Shown one piece after another: positions 11,220-22,830 of a DNA stretch of 64,000 nt. This stretch comes from Flammula alnicola (Eukaryota; Basidiomycota; Agaricomycetes; Agaricales; Strophariaceae), in the NCBI GenBank assembly GCA_015499995.1, contig JADNRV010000151.1, forward strand, positions 1 to 64,000, given 5' to 3'. A program made the position numbers and the translations under genes. How positions within the stretch are numbered: the stretch's first letter is position 1; each line of letters begins with the position of its first letter. Under the pieces are notes generated by a model, which made no database searches, was not told the origin of the DNA, and was given only the letters and a program-made list of their open reading frames with translations.

Positions 11220-12420
11220 GCGTGAAACATCGATGTGCCCATCTTGAGTGGGCGCATGACCGAATTCTATCTATTACTCGACAGCGGACGAATCATTAGA
11301 CATATTGGGGAAATAATTTTTTGGAATGGTGGTTGTGTCTTGCATATAAAAGAAATAACATAAGACGAATTAGATGAGATACGGATGTGAACATGAGTAT
11401 GATGCAGTGTAATGTCAGATAGGATTCGAATCTGGATGTTTGCGAGTAAAGAGGGAGTAATAGTGAGGGTTGAGATCTGAGAGGCGAATACGCCAAATAA
11501 GTGTGCGAAGTTGTACAGAAAAGAGCAAGAAAAAAGAAAACCACAAAGAAGAATTAAGGAAGAGATGGGCGAGATATTAGACCTGGTTCAGGGTTCATTA
11601 AAGGTTCAGTAATTGTGCCCATGTCCCAGCGTGTGAGCGCCCTCCCTTCTAGACATAGGGCACTGTCTAAGCTCTTCGAGGATGAGGAACCTCTAGCCCG
11701 CAAACGGTAAAGCGCCTGGCAGACTGACCAACCCGCCTGCAGGTGATGACGAAGGGCGGCAACGTAAAGCTTTGATGAGGCAACACCAGTCGTATGTGTG
11801 TATGAGATGGTGTGCAGAATACCACGAGTCTTGCGGGCCAGCGGTGGACTCGAATAACCCAATGCCTCCTACAGGAGACATCGACGGTCTAAATCCGACA
11901 CCAACAATGCAACGACGGGAGAAGATTCAACCTCCAGGGCCTTGCACCACCCCTCCAAGAGCACAAGGGCGAACGCGTTCATCGAATGAAAGTAAACAAA
12001 TGACGAGAACCATCAAAGCCGTGATCTTCCCATCGAATAGAGCTCTTCGTTCAATGGAGCTCATGGCCTTCTAATCCAGCGCCCACCGGCAGGACGGAAC
12101 CTCGAAAAAAGTACCAAAAGATCGATGGGTACTGCCGCTTGGATGGATATCTCGGTGCCAGGATGTGCCTTGGCAAGCCGTGCCTTCGCGTAGGCACCAA
12201 GCCCGACGTAAGCGGAGTACAGTTCGTACATCTTTCAAGCCACTCAGTGTCGTGTGGATACCATGTCTGAGCTGACCATGTCCCAGCCGAAACAGAACCA
12301 CAAAGGGTCTGAAGCAGACTCCGCCGCATGCTAGATTTTTAGCTCCCTGAACCCTCTAACATCCAAGCTGCCGGTCCCATTCCACCTCCACTCCTCATCG
12401 ACCTCCGACTCAGCCACGCC
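11220..12420 (-). repeat. Inverted copy of the OTU gene 3' end and downstream flank (35.3-36.5 kb)
   Basis: Read on the minus strand, this reproduces the final codons of the OTU gene (about 12330-12420) and then its downstream region, including the segment around CGACGATGTCTCCTGCAGGAG. The original is at about 35,310-36,550 on the plus strand. With the orphan NACHT end at 10945 it forms a block of about 1.45 kb duplicated in inverse orientation. Confidence 0.75.
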
Positions 12421-13020
12421 CACTGCATTGTATGAAGAGTGGGAGTGAGATTGAAGACAGAGGGTAAGGCGGATTCGTATGCAGGGAGGCCAATGTTTGA
12501 GTTTGGGGTGGACAAAGCATTGGTGTTGGGGTCTGCCAGTGGTTCGGAGAGAACGGAAAATACGTGAGAGAGGTAACGCGTACGGGGAATGGGTTACTCG
12601 AGCACAGCAGGCAAATCGTGGTTAGGCACGCGGGGAGGTTTGTCGAGCACAGGACGTGCACGCAGGTGTACAATTGCTAGTACGAAAAGAGTTAAACAGG
12701 GGCACCGAGTCGGGCTCTGAATTGTTTCTTTTCTCCTGATGTTCCTGAACCGTCTTGCTCTCCAAAATCTGCTTGACGAGATTAGGCGGATTATTCCTAG
12801 GTGGCAGCCTGATAAACGAGAATGTATATCAAGGGCAGGACATACTTACGTGCAGTACAGCTGCCAAAAGACGAGCTGCTACTGGCTGCCGAGTTGTGAC
12901 AGCCACTGTCATACTTAATGGAGTCAGCACCGCACACCAGAAAAACGTGCACGCAGCACAGGATGAGGCAAACATTTATAACTTCTTGCAGTGTTGAAGC
13001 CGGCCCATCAACTCATGGCT
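12420..13020 (+). repeat. Upstream repeat module of NACHT copy A, inverted at 51.3-51.85 kb
   Basis: The string GTTACTCGAGCACAGCAGGC and its surroundings recur in inverse orientation upstream of NACHT copy F. A sub-block near 12838 (GGACATACTTACG...CAGCTGCCAAAAG) also recurs at 18126 upstream of copy B. No protein family is recognisable. Confidence 0.65.
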
Positions 13021-13145
13021 AGTATCCTTGACTCCAACCGTTTCTAAGTGCGATTTCCAAGATCTACGTACCGACTAAACTCTACGCCGCTCACGCGATT
13101 TGATGTTATTTAGCGCGCTTTCACAAAACCCAAAGAAAACTGAGA

Positions 13146-15228
13146 ATGGCTTACTTTGAAGGCCCTCGAGATGTTAATATTTACGGTGGTACATTCAATG
13201 GAAGATTCGATACTGGATTGACTGGTGCGTAACATGACCATGTACTAGCCAAACCTTCGTAACTTAGGCTATTTTATAGGGCTTCAAATATTATTCCAGA
13301 ATATTACACACGGCGCAACTCACGATTCTGCTGAACGACACCCACCTCCAAAGTGTCATCCGAATACACGCAAAGCAATAGTCAACAAAATTGGCCAATG
13401 GACCCACAGGCCTCTTGGGACCAAAGAGTCCAGAATATTCTGGATGAATGGTCCAGCAGGTGTAGGAAAGACAGCGATCGCACAGACCGTCTGCCAGCGA
13501 CTTCTGGAGTCCGGTCAACTAGGAGGAAGTTTCTTCTTTTCCCGACTGGTAGCTGGGCGTAACGACCCCCGATCCCTCTTCTCCACTATCGCATATCAGC
13601 TCGCTACCGCCATCCCCGATACATTCGGACGGGCAATCGAGGAGAAAATCAAGGCAGACCCGTCGATTTTGAAGAAAAATATGAAGCTTCAGCTCGAGAA
13701 GCTCATAATCGAACCGCTTCGACTACTCGATTCTGCTACACCCCCCTTCGTTATCGTGATTGATGGGCTCGATGAATGTCTTGGAGAAACGACCCAGGGA
13801 GAAATAGTGCGACTATTGGGCTCCATACCTCAACACGGCAATCTCCCCATCAAGGTTGTCCTGACAAGCCGACCCGAGCCTTGGATCCGTCACGAATTCG
13901 ACACTCAACTGTTGTTGCCGCATACTCGTCGAATGTTTCTTGAGCAAACATCAGAGACGGACAAAGATATTCTCGCGTTTCTTCGATCGGGTTCACAGAT
14001 ATCTGCAGCGCCCCGGACCACCAACAGACAATGGCAAATATACCGAAGCCCTGGCCTAGCCCCAGCATTGTTGATGAGTTTGTCGAAAGGGCATCGGGAC
14101 AATTCATCTATGCCTCGACAGTGCTTAAGTTCGTCGGTGACCCATCCAACCGACCGACTGTTCAGCTCGACCTTATCCTCAGCGCTGCCAGGGCTTCGAA
14201 AAATGATAATTCGACCAATCCCTTTGCCGACCTCGATCAGCTGTACATCCAGATTCTCTCAGCATCTCCAGACAAGCAGCAGACCTTGGATTTTTTGGGC
14301 GCTGTCATTGCCCTGACTGAGGCCGTCAATGAGTTTAATTCTGAAATGCATTACTCGACAACCAACCTCTGTCGAGTCATGGAAGAGCTGCTTGGTCTTC
14401 AACCCGAGAAGGCTTTGAGAAAAATCCGGTCCCTGGTAGATGTTTCCAAGGATGGCGAGGTCAAATTCTTCCATAAATCCTTCCCAGACTTTCTGCTTGA
14501 TGCTTCTCGGTCTGGCGATTACTTTATTGACATCAATGCGATCCACAGTTGCATGACCCTCGCATGTTTAAAAAGGATCAGGCTTAACACCGCTATAGGT
14601 GAGACCTAGCCTTGTGCACCATATCTACTGCTTATGGGTGTTTAAAAACAGCTGTGCGTGCCTTGCATTATTCACATGATGAGACGGTCAAGGGGTATGC
14701 GGTTTATTGCTGGGACTGTCACTGGATGCTATCCCCAGTATCTGACCAGGACCAATTTTGTGATGAAATCAAGAGTATTAATGCTTCCTTGTTTTACTAC
14801 CATCTTGCATGGGAATGGGTTCGTGAAATGGCTTTGACAGTTCGGCGTAGGCTCCACATGAGGTATCTATTTGTATTCTTCTCAGGCTGCGGAGGACTAT
14901 TTGGAATTAAAAATTCTGCCTTCCAGATGGACAGAACCATTAGGGGTTTCCCATTACCTGCTACCCTGTCGAAAAGGTAGTTGCATAGATTCGATAGAGG
15001 TGAGCAGCAGTCCCTTGCGGGCAATCACATCGTTTATTTCTGCCTTGACGACATTAAAGTGGACTTGGCCCTTAGGAATGCCATCGTCGCAAACGACCTA
15101 GCGAAGCAATTATATATTTTGTAGCAGCAGTCGAGGTTGTCAAGGATCTGCTGAAAGTGAGGTACAAAAAGCAGAGAGCACTCAGCGACCTGGAGGGACA
15201 TGGTTCTGAAGAGCTACAGTCGAACTAG
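13146..15228 (+). pseudogene. NACHT NTPase copy A, single-base frameshift
   Basis: Five-exon model by comparison with intact copies: 13146-13224, 13280-14598, 14652-14862, 14927-14999, 15076-15228. Exon 1 encodes MAYFEGPRDVNIYGGTFNG. Exon 2 holds the NACHT ATPase with Walker A (GPAGVGKTAI), Walker B (FVIVIDGLDE) and the TSRPEPW sensor-like motif. At 13989-13991 the run reads CGATCGGGTTC where copies C and H have CGATCGGGGTTC; the missing G shifts the frame after FLRSG. The true frame resumes about 30 bp on and continues undamaged to the stop. It would otherwise encode about 611 residues. One missing base could be a sequencing error, so decay is likely but not certain. It is convergent with the broken F-box copy to its right. 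Confidence 0.8.
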
Positions 15229-16077
15229 AAACGTACAAATGCGACTTTAACGAGTGATAGTCGGACTCTCCTCAAAGTGTCCGAAGGGAGGCGGTGTACA
15301 TCCCACCCTCCCATACCGAATGCCCGGAGATCACGAATTTAGATGTGAATCTTACTTTCACCAAACACACAGTTTCCCGGCCCTAGTAAAATGGGCACAC
15401 AGGACAAGAGAGGACAAGTACTCCAATTTTTTTGAGTTGCATATAAGGAGGTACCATGCGAGCGCTTACGCGCACTGCCGCAATCCGATCGAGCTCTCCA
15501 CCTCGACCTCGTCTTGCTTTATTTATTTATCCACCGTTGAAGCTTTGAGCACTTAGCGCTTGAACTTGAGCTCCCATCTCCATGTCCCTTTTATACTGCA
15601 AAGAAGAGAATCATAAGTCTCCTCACCCCTCCCGCCCACCACGACCAAAAATAATCACCTAGCCGCATACTAGGAAATCTAATACACGTCTGGCCATAGT
15701 ACATACTCCATTTGCATAAAGCGCTCGAGACCTAAATTTCCAATGCTTGTTCGTGGTTATAACTGTTATACTTATACATAGTACATGCACATATATGTGA
15801 CTCGGAAAGATATCGATATCAAACAAAGTACTTTCAAGCACTCACGTATAGCTCGCGCTCGGGCAGACAATCCAGATTCTTTTCTCTTTGTATACTATAT
15901 ATTGCGTAGAAGTACAATCGATCATATGTAGACCAGTGGTAGATACGTATATACACATATACGAGCATTGGTAGACGTAGACGTACAATCGAGGTATCGA
16001 GAGTCGAAGGTATGTACGACGATGATGGCAGAACAGAGTCAGTGGAGCCGTTCTCACTCTTCCGAAACCACCCTCAA
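15229..16077. other. Convergent spacer between NACHT A and F-box copy 3
   Basis: No gene. Holds 3' flanks that recur between other NACHT/F-box pairs (for example 25825-26227 and, inverted, 41557-42019), including a TATACACATATACG-type AT-rich tract. Confidence 0.5.
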
Positions 16078-16083
16078 CTCAAC

Positions 16084-17340
16084 TCAACTCGGCCCCAACA
16101 CCACCTTCAACTCCCTAACCAAGCCCCACGCAAGCACCTTCTTCCTAGGCACCCTCGCGATCTCTGCAATCGTCCGCCCCCCGTTCAGCACGAGCCCAAT
16201 GCGCCGCGGGGAGAAGGAAATGGAAAGGGAGGGGAAGGGGAGGGGGTTGAGGTTTTGTTGTTGCAGGCGTCCGATGGAGAGGGACGAGGGTTGGGTACCT
16301 TTAGACGAGCTTTGGAATTGGAGTTTGGCTTGGTATTGGGATGAGTAGCAGAGGAGGGGGAGGAAGGGTACGCGGAGAAGACCCGCCGGCGAAGAGGCCG
16401 GCGAGGAGGGCTTTTTAAAGAAGGAACGCCACGTTGAAGAGCGTTTGGGTGATGGTGCAGGTGTTGGTGGCGCGCGGTTCCGAGGTCGTTGAAGAAAATG
16501 ACGGCGAAGGCGACAGCGGCTTCGCCGGCGACAAGCCCAAACTAAGAAGAGATGAACTATGTGACCCGTTCGAACTCGCGGCGTACATCCTTCCCTGAGT
16601 CTGTCCACCACCTTGCCCGCCCCATCCAGGCACACTCACAATACCCTCCCTCACCCCGTAAATTCTTACCAAATCCTCCAAACGGGCAAGGGGCCGGGCA
16701 ACGTCGAACAAGTCCTGAAACGCGTCCTCGCGGTCCATGTGCAGCTCCGACTCATCGGTGAAGACGTCTTGGCAGACTTTGAGGAGGATAAAGCGGTCGA
16801 GGACTGGGATTTCGCAGTGTGGTGTGAGCAGGGGAGGTGTCGGGGGTATAGGTTTAGGTGTACGGTGACGATGAAGGTGACGAAGACTCATAGGCCGGCA
16901 GGGCGCCGTTGAGATTTGGGGTAGATGGAACGTTGGGGTTAGCTTTTGGGGATGAGGCGGCGGGGACGCCCACCGGAAACGGGTCGCTCGAGTACCCCGA
17001 GCGGATCGTCGCCTGGTACACGGGGAGGTAGGTCGACCGCACCGCGTGCACGCTCGCGATGTACAGCTGCCTCGACACTAGCATCAACGACGTCGAAAGC
17101 CAGAACCGCGTCTTGCGCTGCCTTTCAGCCTTGGTGTCTTCGTAATAGGCGGTGTCGTACTGGTTGTGCTGGTTGTGCGGGTTGTAGGTGGGCAGCTGGG
17201 GCTTGCCGTGCGGGACGGTGTGGTGGATGATCTAGAGGAGGATGTGTTGTGGCAGAGGTCAGGGTGGGGGTGGAGCCGCCGGAGGAGGAGCGGCTGGACT
17301 GGTAGGGAGGAGGGGGCAGCATGATTATTTGTCGTCGATG
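16084..17340 (-). pseudogene. F-box-like gene, broken copy 3
   Basis: Minus-strand homologue of the intact genes at 28733-30082 and 40231-41556. The start codon is deleted (CCACCC runs straight into ATCGACGACAAA) and a TAA follows five codons later. Matching segments lie in different frames: the helix SRQLYIASVHAVRSTYLP near 16.9-17.1 kb, LLKVCQDVFTDESELHMDRE near 16.75 kb, and the C-terminal FPSLSISFSPRRIGLVLN near 16.2 kb. Several frameshifts are therefore needed. The spacing to NACHT copy B (head to head, about 1.1 kb) mirrors the arrangement of intact copy 2 with NACHT D. Confidence 0.8.
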
Positions 17341-18314
17341 GGTGGGTGGTTCTATGTATGCCGCTGGCAATATAAGGTTGTTTAAGATCGAGGCAGGGAG
17401 GTTGGTGATGACTCGGTGAGAGATTCTGCTGGCTGGCTGCGGGTGTCGATAAAGTTTGCTTCTCTCGTATTTTTAGCGCGGTAGAATGCTGCTGAGAGAA
17501 ATGCCGTTGGCATTGCAGGGCTGCGATGTTTTTCTGCGGTCTCATGGCGCTAAGGGCAGAAGTCGTTGGGTCAACACTTATAGGAATGTGAATGTTGTCG
17601 CTGACAAAAGGCACTTATAATGAGTGTTCGAGAAGGTGGACAGTGTCGACCGTGCTCATGCATAGGCTCCGCGGTTCGTGGACACAAGGATGACAGGATG
17701 TTTGAGTTTGGATGAACGAAGCATAAACGTTGCAGAGAGGAAGGAGGATATGTGGCAAGGTACGACGGAGGTTTGTCGAGCGCAGGATGTGTACACAAGG
17801 TGGGATTCCACCCTGGGAACGTGCGGAGTCTGTCCGCCGTCCGGCAAGGCTGGCAATCACTGGCTTGAGCGGCTGAGCGGCAGCCACGGCAGATCTCTGC
17901 CTCTCCTCTGAGTCCGTCTTCTCCCACTTCTCTCATTTACACCAGCCTACAAAAACGGTATGCCCTAATTGTAACACACTTATTTGATTTCAATGGAACC
18001 ACGTCCTCTCGAACCTCGAGTTAATTCAAGGGTTAACGCTCTGTTGCGCAGAAAATCGCGTCGAAAAACGTCGACCACACGTCACTGGCAACTGGATCAC
18101 GCCATTGATTTGATTAACGGGGAGGACAGGACATACTTACGCCCAGTACAGCTGCCAAAAGATGAGCTGCCACTGGCTTCCGAGTTATGACAGCCACTGC
18201 CATAATATCAGCACTACACTCCAGAAAAATGTGCACGGGATGCGTATAACATCAAGCAAATATTGATAACTTCTCACAGTGGAAGCTGGCCCATCAACTC
18301 CGGGTAACCTCCAC
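17341..18314. repeat. Spacer with F-box 5' flank and NACHT upstream module
   Basis: 17,341-17,720 corresponds to the 5' flank of the F-box gene (intact version 30,083-30,450 and, inverted, 39,900-40,230). Around 18,126-18,260 lies the module also found upstream of NACHT A and F. No gene. Confidence 0.55.
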
Positions 18315-18418
18315 TCCAACCGTTTCTAAGTGAGATTTGTCTAGATCTACGAACCGACGCCGCCCACGCTATTTGCTGTTCTTTAGCGCGCCTTCAGAAA
18401 ACCCAAAGAAAACTGAGA
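18315..18418 (+). promoter_or_regulatory. Conserved 5' flank shared by the NACHT genes
   Basis: About 105 bp ending at the start codon are nearly the same before each copy: a CCAACC...TTCTAAGTGAGATTT core, CTAGATCTACG, CACGCTATTTGCTGTT and GCGCGCCTTCAGAAAAC. Equivalent stretches: 13033-13145, 23607-23719 and 62581-62699 on the plus strand; 39389-39500, 44042-44148, 47263-47384 and 51190-51285 on the minus strand. The position implies core promoter plus 5' leader, so all copies may be expressed together. No classical TATA box stands out. Confidence 0.5.
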
Positions 18419-20468
18419 ATGGCTTACTTTGAAGACCCTCGAGACGTCAATATTTACGGTGGTACATTCAATGGGGTATTCGATATTGGGTTGACTGGTG
18501 CGTAACAAGACCATGTACCAGCCAAACCTTCGTAACTTAGGCTATTTTATAGGGCTTCAAATATTATTCCAGAATATTACACACGACGCAACTCACGATT
18601 CTGCTGAACGACATCCACCTCCAAAGTGTCATCCCAATACACGCAAAGCAATAGTCAACGACATTGTCCAATGGACCCACAGGCCTCTTGGGACCGACGA
18701 GTCCCGAATATTCTGGATGAATGGTCCAGCGGGCGTAGGAAAGACGGCAATCGCACAGACCGTCTGCCAGCGGCTTCTGGAGTCTGGCCAACTAGGAGGA
18801 AGTTTCTTCTTTTCACGAATGGTTGCTGGACGTAATGACCCCCGATCCCTCTTCTCCACTATCGCATATCAGCTCGCTATCGCCATCCCAGGAATATTCG
18901 GACAGGCAATCGAGGAGAAAATCAAGGCAGATCCCTCAATTTTGAAGAAACATATAAAGCTTCAACTCGAGAAGCTCATAATTGAACCGCTTCGACTACT
19001 CGATTCCGCTACACCTCCCATCGTTATCGTGATTGATGGAGTCGATGAATGTCTTGGAGAGACGACGCAAGGAGAAATAGTGCGACTCTTGGGCACCTTA
19101 TCTCAACACGGCAATCTCCCCATCAAGATTGTCCTGACAAGTCGACCCGAGCCTTGGATCCGTCACGAATTCGATACTCAGCTGTTACTGCCACATACTC
19201 GTCGAATGTTTCTTGAGCAAACATCAGAGACAGACGAAGATATTCGAACGTTTCTTCGTTCCGGGTTCTCAGATATCTGCGACAGCCCAGACCACCAACA
19301 GACGATGGCAAATGTACCGAAGCCCTGGCCTAGCCCCAGCGTTGTTGACGCGTTAGTCGAAAGGGCATCGGGACAATTCATATATGCCTCGACCGTGCTT
19401 AAATTCGTCGGCGACCCATCCTATCAACCCATTGCGCAGCTCGACCTTGTCCTCAGCACGGCCAGTGCTTCGAAAATTGGTAACTCGACCAATCCCCTTG
19501 CCACCCTCGATCGGCTGTACATCCAGATTCTCTCGACATCTCCGGATAAGCAGCAGACCTTGGATGTGTTGTGCACTGTCATTGCCCTGACCGAGGCCTT
19601 TGATGATTTTAATTCTCAAATGTATTACTCAACCAACCTCTGTCAGTTTGTGGAAGAGCTCCTTCGTCTTCAACCTGAGAAGGCTTTGAGAACAATCAGA
19701 TCCCTGGTAGACATTTCCAAGGATGGTGATGTCAAATTCTTCCATAAATCCTTCCCGGACTTTCTGCTTGACGCTTCTCGGTCTGGTGATTTCCTTATTG
19801 ACATTAATGCGATGCACAGTCGCATCGCCCTCTCATGTTTAAAAATGATCAGACTCGACCCCACTATAGGTGAGACCTCACCTTGTGCGCCATATCTACT
19901 TATTGGTGTTTATCCATTGTTAAAAAAAAGCTGCGCCTTCCTGGCATGGTTCCCATGCTGGGATGGTCAAGGAGTACACAGTTTATTGCTGGGGCCGTCA
20001 CTGGATGTTATCCTCGGTATCTGACCAGGACCAACTTTGTGATGAAATCAAGAGTATTAACGCTTCCTTATTTTACTACTATCTTGCATGGGAATGGGTT
20101 GGTGAAATGGCTTTGACCATTCAGCATAGGCTCGACATAAGGTATCTGTTTGTTATTCTTCTGCAGAGGACTATTTTAAATTAACATTTTTCTGCCTTTC
20201 AGACAGACGGAATTGCCACAAATTCTCCGAAGTGATTTTCGGTACATACCCCGGCGAAAAGGTAATTGCATAGGGTCAATAGAGGTGGGTACAAATCCCT
20301 TGTGGGCAATAATCCTGCCTTGACACATATTAAAACTGATTTGGTCCTTAGGAATGCTATCGTCGCAAGGGCCCCAGCGAAACAACTATATATTTTCGAG
20401 CAGCGATCTTGGTTGTTCGGGACCTGAAAAAGAGATACAGGCAGCAGAGAGAACTTTCAACGAGTTAG
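18419..20468 (+). CDS. NACHT-domain STAND NTPase (NLR-like), copy B, intact
   Basis: Exons 18419-18497, 18553-19869, 19931-20141, 20203-20284, 20352-20468; all junctions keep frame, giving 601 residues. Residues 1-27 (own exon) contain an IYGGTFNG motif. A short linker (HDSAERHPPPKCHPNTR) leads to the NACHT ATPase: Walker A GPAGVGKT at 84-91, Walker B IVIVIDGVDE at 183-192, TSRPEPW at 222-228. An all-helical region follows (SGQFIYASTVLKFV). Exon 3 carries YCWGRHWMLSSVSDQDQL. There are no WD40, ankyrin or TPR repeats, so the sensor part is short compared with typical fungal NLRs. STAND proteins act as nucleotide-dependent oligomerising switches in non-self recognition or cell death; that role is inferred. 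Its IPGIFGQAIEEKIKADPSIL segment places it in the same sub-lineage as A and D. Confidence 0.85.
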
Positions 20469-20757
20469 CGACCTGGAGGGATATGTTTCGGTTCCGAACA
20501 GCTAGGGTTGACCGAAAAACGTATCATACATACGCCTTTAACGAGTGATAGTTGGACTCTCCTCAAAGTGCCCGATGAGAGGCGAGATACATCCCAGCCT
20601 CATACTGAATACCCGGAGATCACGAATTTCGATGTGAATCTTACTTTCAAAAAAATACAGTTTCCCGGATCTAGTAAAACGAGCAAAGAGAACTCCAATT
20701 TTTGGGAGTTGTGACTAAGGACCGTGTGAGCGCTTACATGCCATGCCACCACAATAT
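20469..20757. other. 3' flank of NACHT copy B
   Basis: No gene. The flank includes CTTTAACGAGTGATAGTTGGAC, which recurs after NACHT C and, inverted, beyond the 3' ends of copies D, E and F. Confidence 0.4.
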
Positions 20758-22830
20758 CTCATCCTCCTTTAAAAAATAACCCTTCCTTTCTTCGCCACGC
20801 TCTCTAGATCTCAGCGTCCGCGAATCCTGACCGCTCTCGAGCCGTCATCCAAGCCTCCCATGCATCATGCGCAGCATAGGGCCTCTTTGTGATTCCAGAG
20901 AGAAGTTGACGCCGGCTCGACGAACTAATGCCAAAGCCCAACTCCGATAAGTGAAGCAAAACCCGAACCGCAATCCAACCAAAGGCCGAAGCCGACAGCA
21001 TGCATGCATGCATCCGCAGATGCGAATAGCATATGGCAGAAGATGACCATCTACAGACCACGAGCGAAAGCAAATGCGGCATAGCACGAATACCAACCAG
21101 CTCGATGGCCAAACGGCCGAGTTCGGTAAGCGTCTAGAAGCCGAAACCGAACTAACATGAACGCCCAACAAAATCCAACCGACCAACGCCAACATAAACA
21201 AAAACAAAAAAGGGCACGCCAAAACCAGCAAGCGCATTCTAAAACCTACGCCCAACCAAACAGGGAAGAATATCCAAATCAAAAGAAAAAACTCACCATT
21301 CTCCCGCGACTCCGCAAATACGCCAGCAGCCTTTTCGACGGCCCTTCCCCCTTACCCTTCCCCTCCTTACCCTCAAGAACCTTCTCCTTCTCCTTACCTC
21401 GTCGACTCTTACCCGCTTTACCACTATCAGCATCACTCTCATCCCCATTTCCCATCTCCACGAACCCTTCGTACTGCTCGCCGTGCGCCTCGATCCAGTC
21501 ACAGATCTGTTTCCTTACCTGTGCGAGAGGAAGCATGGGAATAGTCAGCGTTCGGCTTCAGATCTTTGAATTCAAGTAACGAGGAGAGGAGGCAGGACGC
21601 CACGGAACACGGAACACGGAACACGAAATACGGAAACACAGATAAGACCAACGATAAACGCTAACCATCGTCGACTCGCCCAGCCAAACCAGCCCGACAG
21701 CCAAGTAGAGTCAAGAGCCGATGTACCAGAACCCATGAAGGCCAAACCACAGACCGCCCAGACGCGACACGCGCAACGTCCAAGCAGGATGCATCTGATA
21801 TTCGCATCTTCTCAAGTCCGCCAAGCATCTCCAATCTCGGGCTCCGCTAGCTGGGGGTACAAAGCGCAGCACGAACCAACGAACGAACCAAGTACACCCG
21901 ACGATCCATCATATATCCATGCGCATAATCCAAGGCACCTTTCCCGCCATCCACAACGTCCAATGCTCCAAACTCCTCCTTCCAGCCAACCAAAACCCCA
22001 TCCAAGCAGAGTCAAGCCGACGATCAACCCACTTTGTCTCTCTTTTGGAATTCCAAATTCCGAACACCAAATTCCAAAACTAATAACTCACCTCCCCATG
22101 CAACATCGCATTCCCATGCACCTGGTCCGCCAGCGCGCGGAACAGACAATTCCAATCCCCAATCGTGGGGCGGCATAAGACCGAGGAGGGAGAGCTGCGT
22201 GGATAGGAGCTGGTTCGGGTTTGGGTGGGGTGTAAGGAGTTTTTTGTGGTTTGGGTGTTTTTTTTTTTGTTAGTTGAAGCAGTAGGGTGGGATAAAGAAG
22301 AGGGGGCAGACAGGGACAGGGAGCAGACAAGGAGAAGAGGGGAGAAGGGAGAAGAGTCAGCCAGGGAGCGATACAAGGGGATAGAAAGGGAGGACGTACG
22401 CGGCCTTTGGACGACTCGTCGTGCATGGGCGGACTGTTGTGGGAGAGGGAGTGTTAGTTCACGTTCATTTGCTGGAGTATAGGAAGAGGATGGAAGTGAA
22501 GGACAGACCAAATTGCAAATAGAGGAGAGAGGCGACGAGCGATGACGCGACGACGAGGAACAGACGAAAGAGAACAGAGAGAGAAAGAGACAACGACGGA
22601 AAGAAGACAACGGCAATAGCCGGACAAAAGTTATGCACCGAGCCCGCTGTAGGATAACAACACTCGAAATGCAACGAGTGAAGGAACGAAGAGCAGACCG
22701 AGGACCCACATCAAACACGGAAGCAAGAGGGGTGCACGGAAGGAAAAGTGGAACAAACGGAGTAAGCCGCACCCGCCGCCCGTTCGGCGTCGGCTCGGGG
22801 CCCGGGTGTCATCCAGTCCTGCGGGTAGGT
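20758..22830 (-). pseudogene. Truncated OTU protease copy, left (chimeric with F-box 5' flank)
   Basis: Minus-strand copy of part of the OTU gene, equivalent to about 31.33-33.2 kb. It retains intron 1 sequence, the short exon 2 region, the catalytic exon at about 22,075-22,190 and exon 4 at about 21,279-21,536 (QICDWIEAHGEQYEGFVE). In the active-site loop GDGNC reads GDWNC and the surrounding frame is disturbed. Exons 5 and 6, which would hold the catalytic His, are missing. Upstream, in the place of exon 1, it abuts the 5' flank of the F-box gene (22,830-23,230). A segment at about 21,857-22,030 is absent from the intact gene but shared with the right-hand truncated copy at 46.1-47.1 kb, so the two are sisters. 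Confidence 0.75.

Noticed and set aside
11554..12329. Open frames in the region left of NACHT A
   Set aside because: They are antisense or out-of-frame readings of the inverted OTU 3' flank, with no conserved protein pattern between the two copies.
18498..18560. Reading through intron 1 of NACHT genes (MRNKTMYQPN-type start)
   Set aside because: The stretch begins at GTGCGT, ends TTTTATAG, and the upstream exon with a conserved ATG joins in frame, so it is an intron rather than the true N-terminus.
21157..22178. Pro/Gln-rich plus-strand frames
   Set aside because: They are antisense to the truncated OTU copy; their composition reflects its Lys/Glu-rich coding strand and pyrimidine-rich introns.
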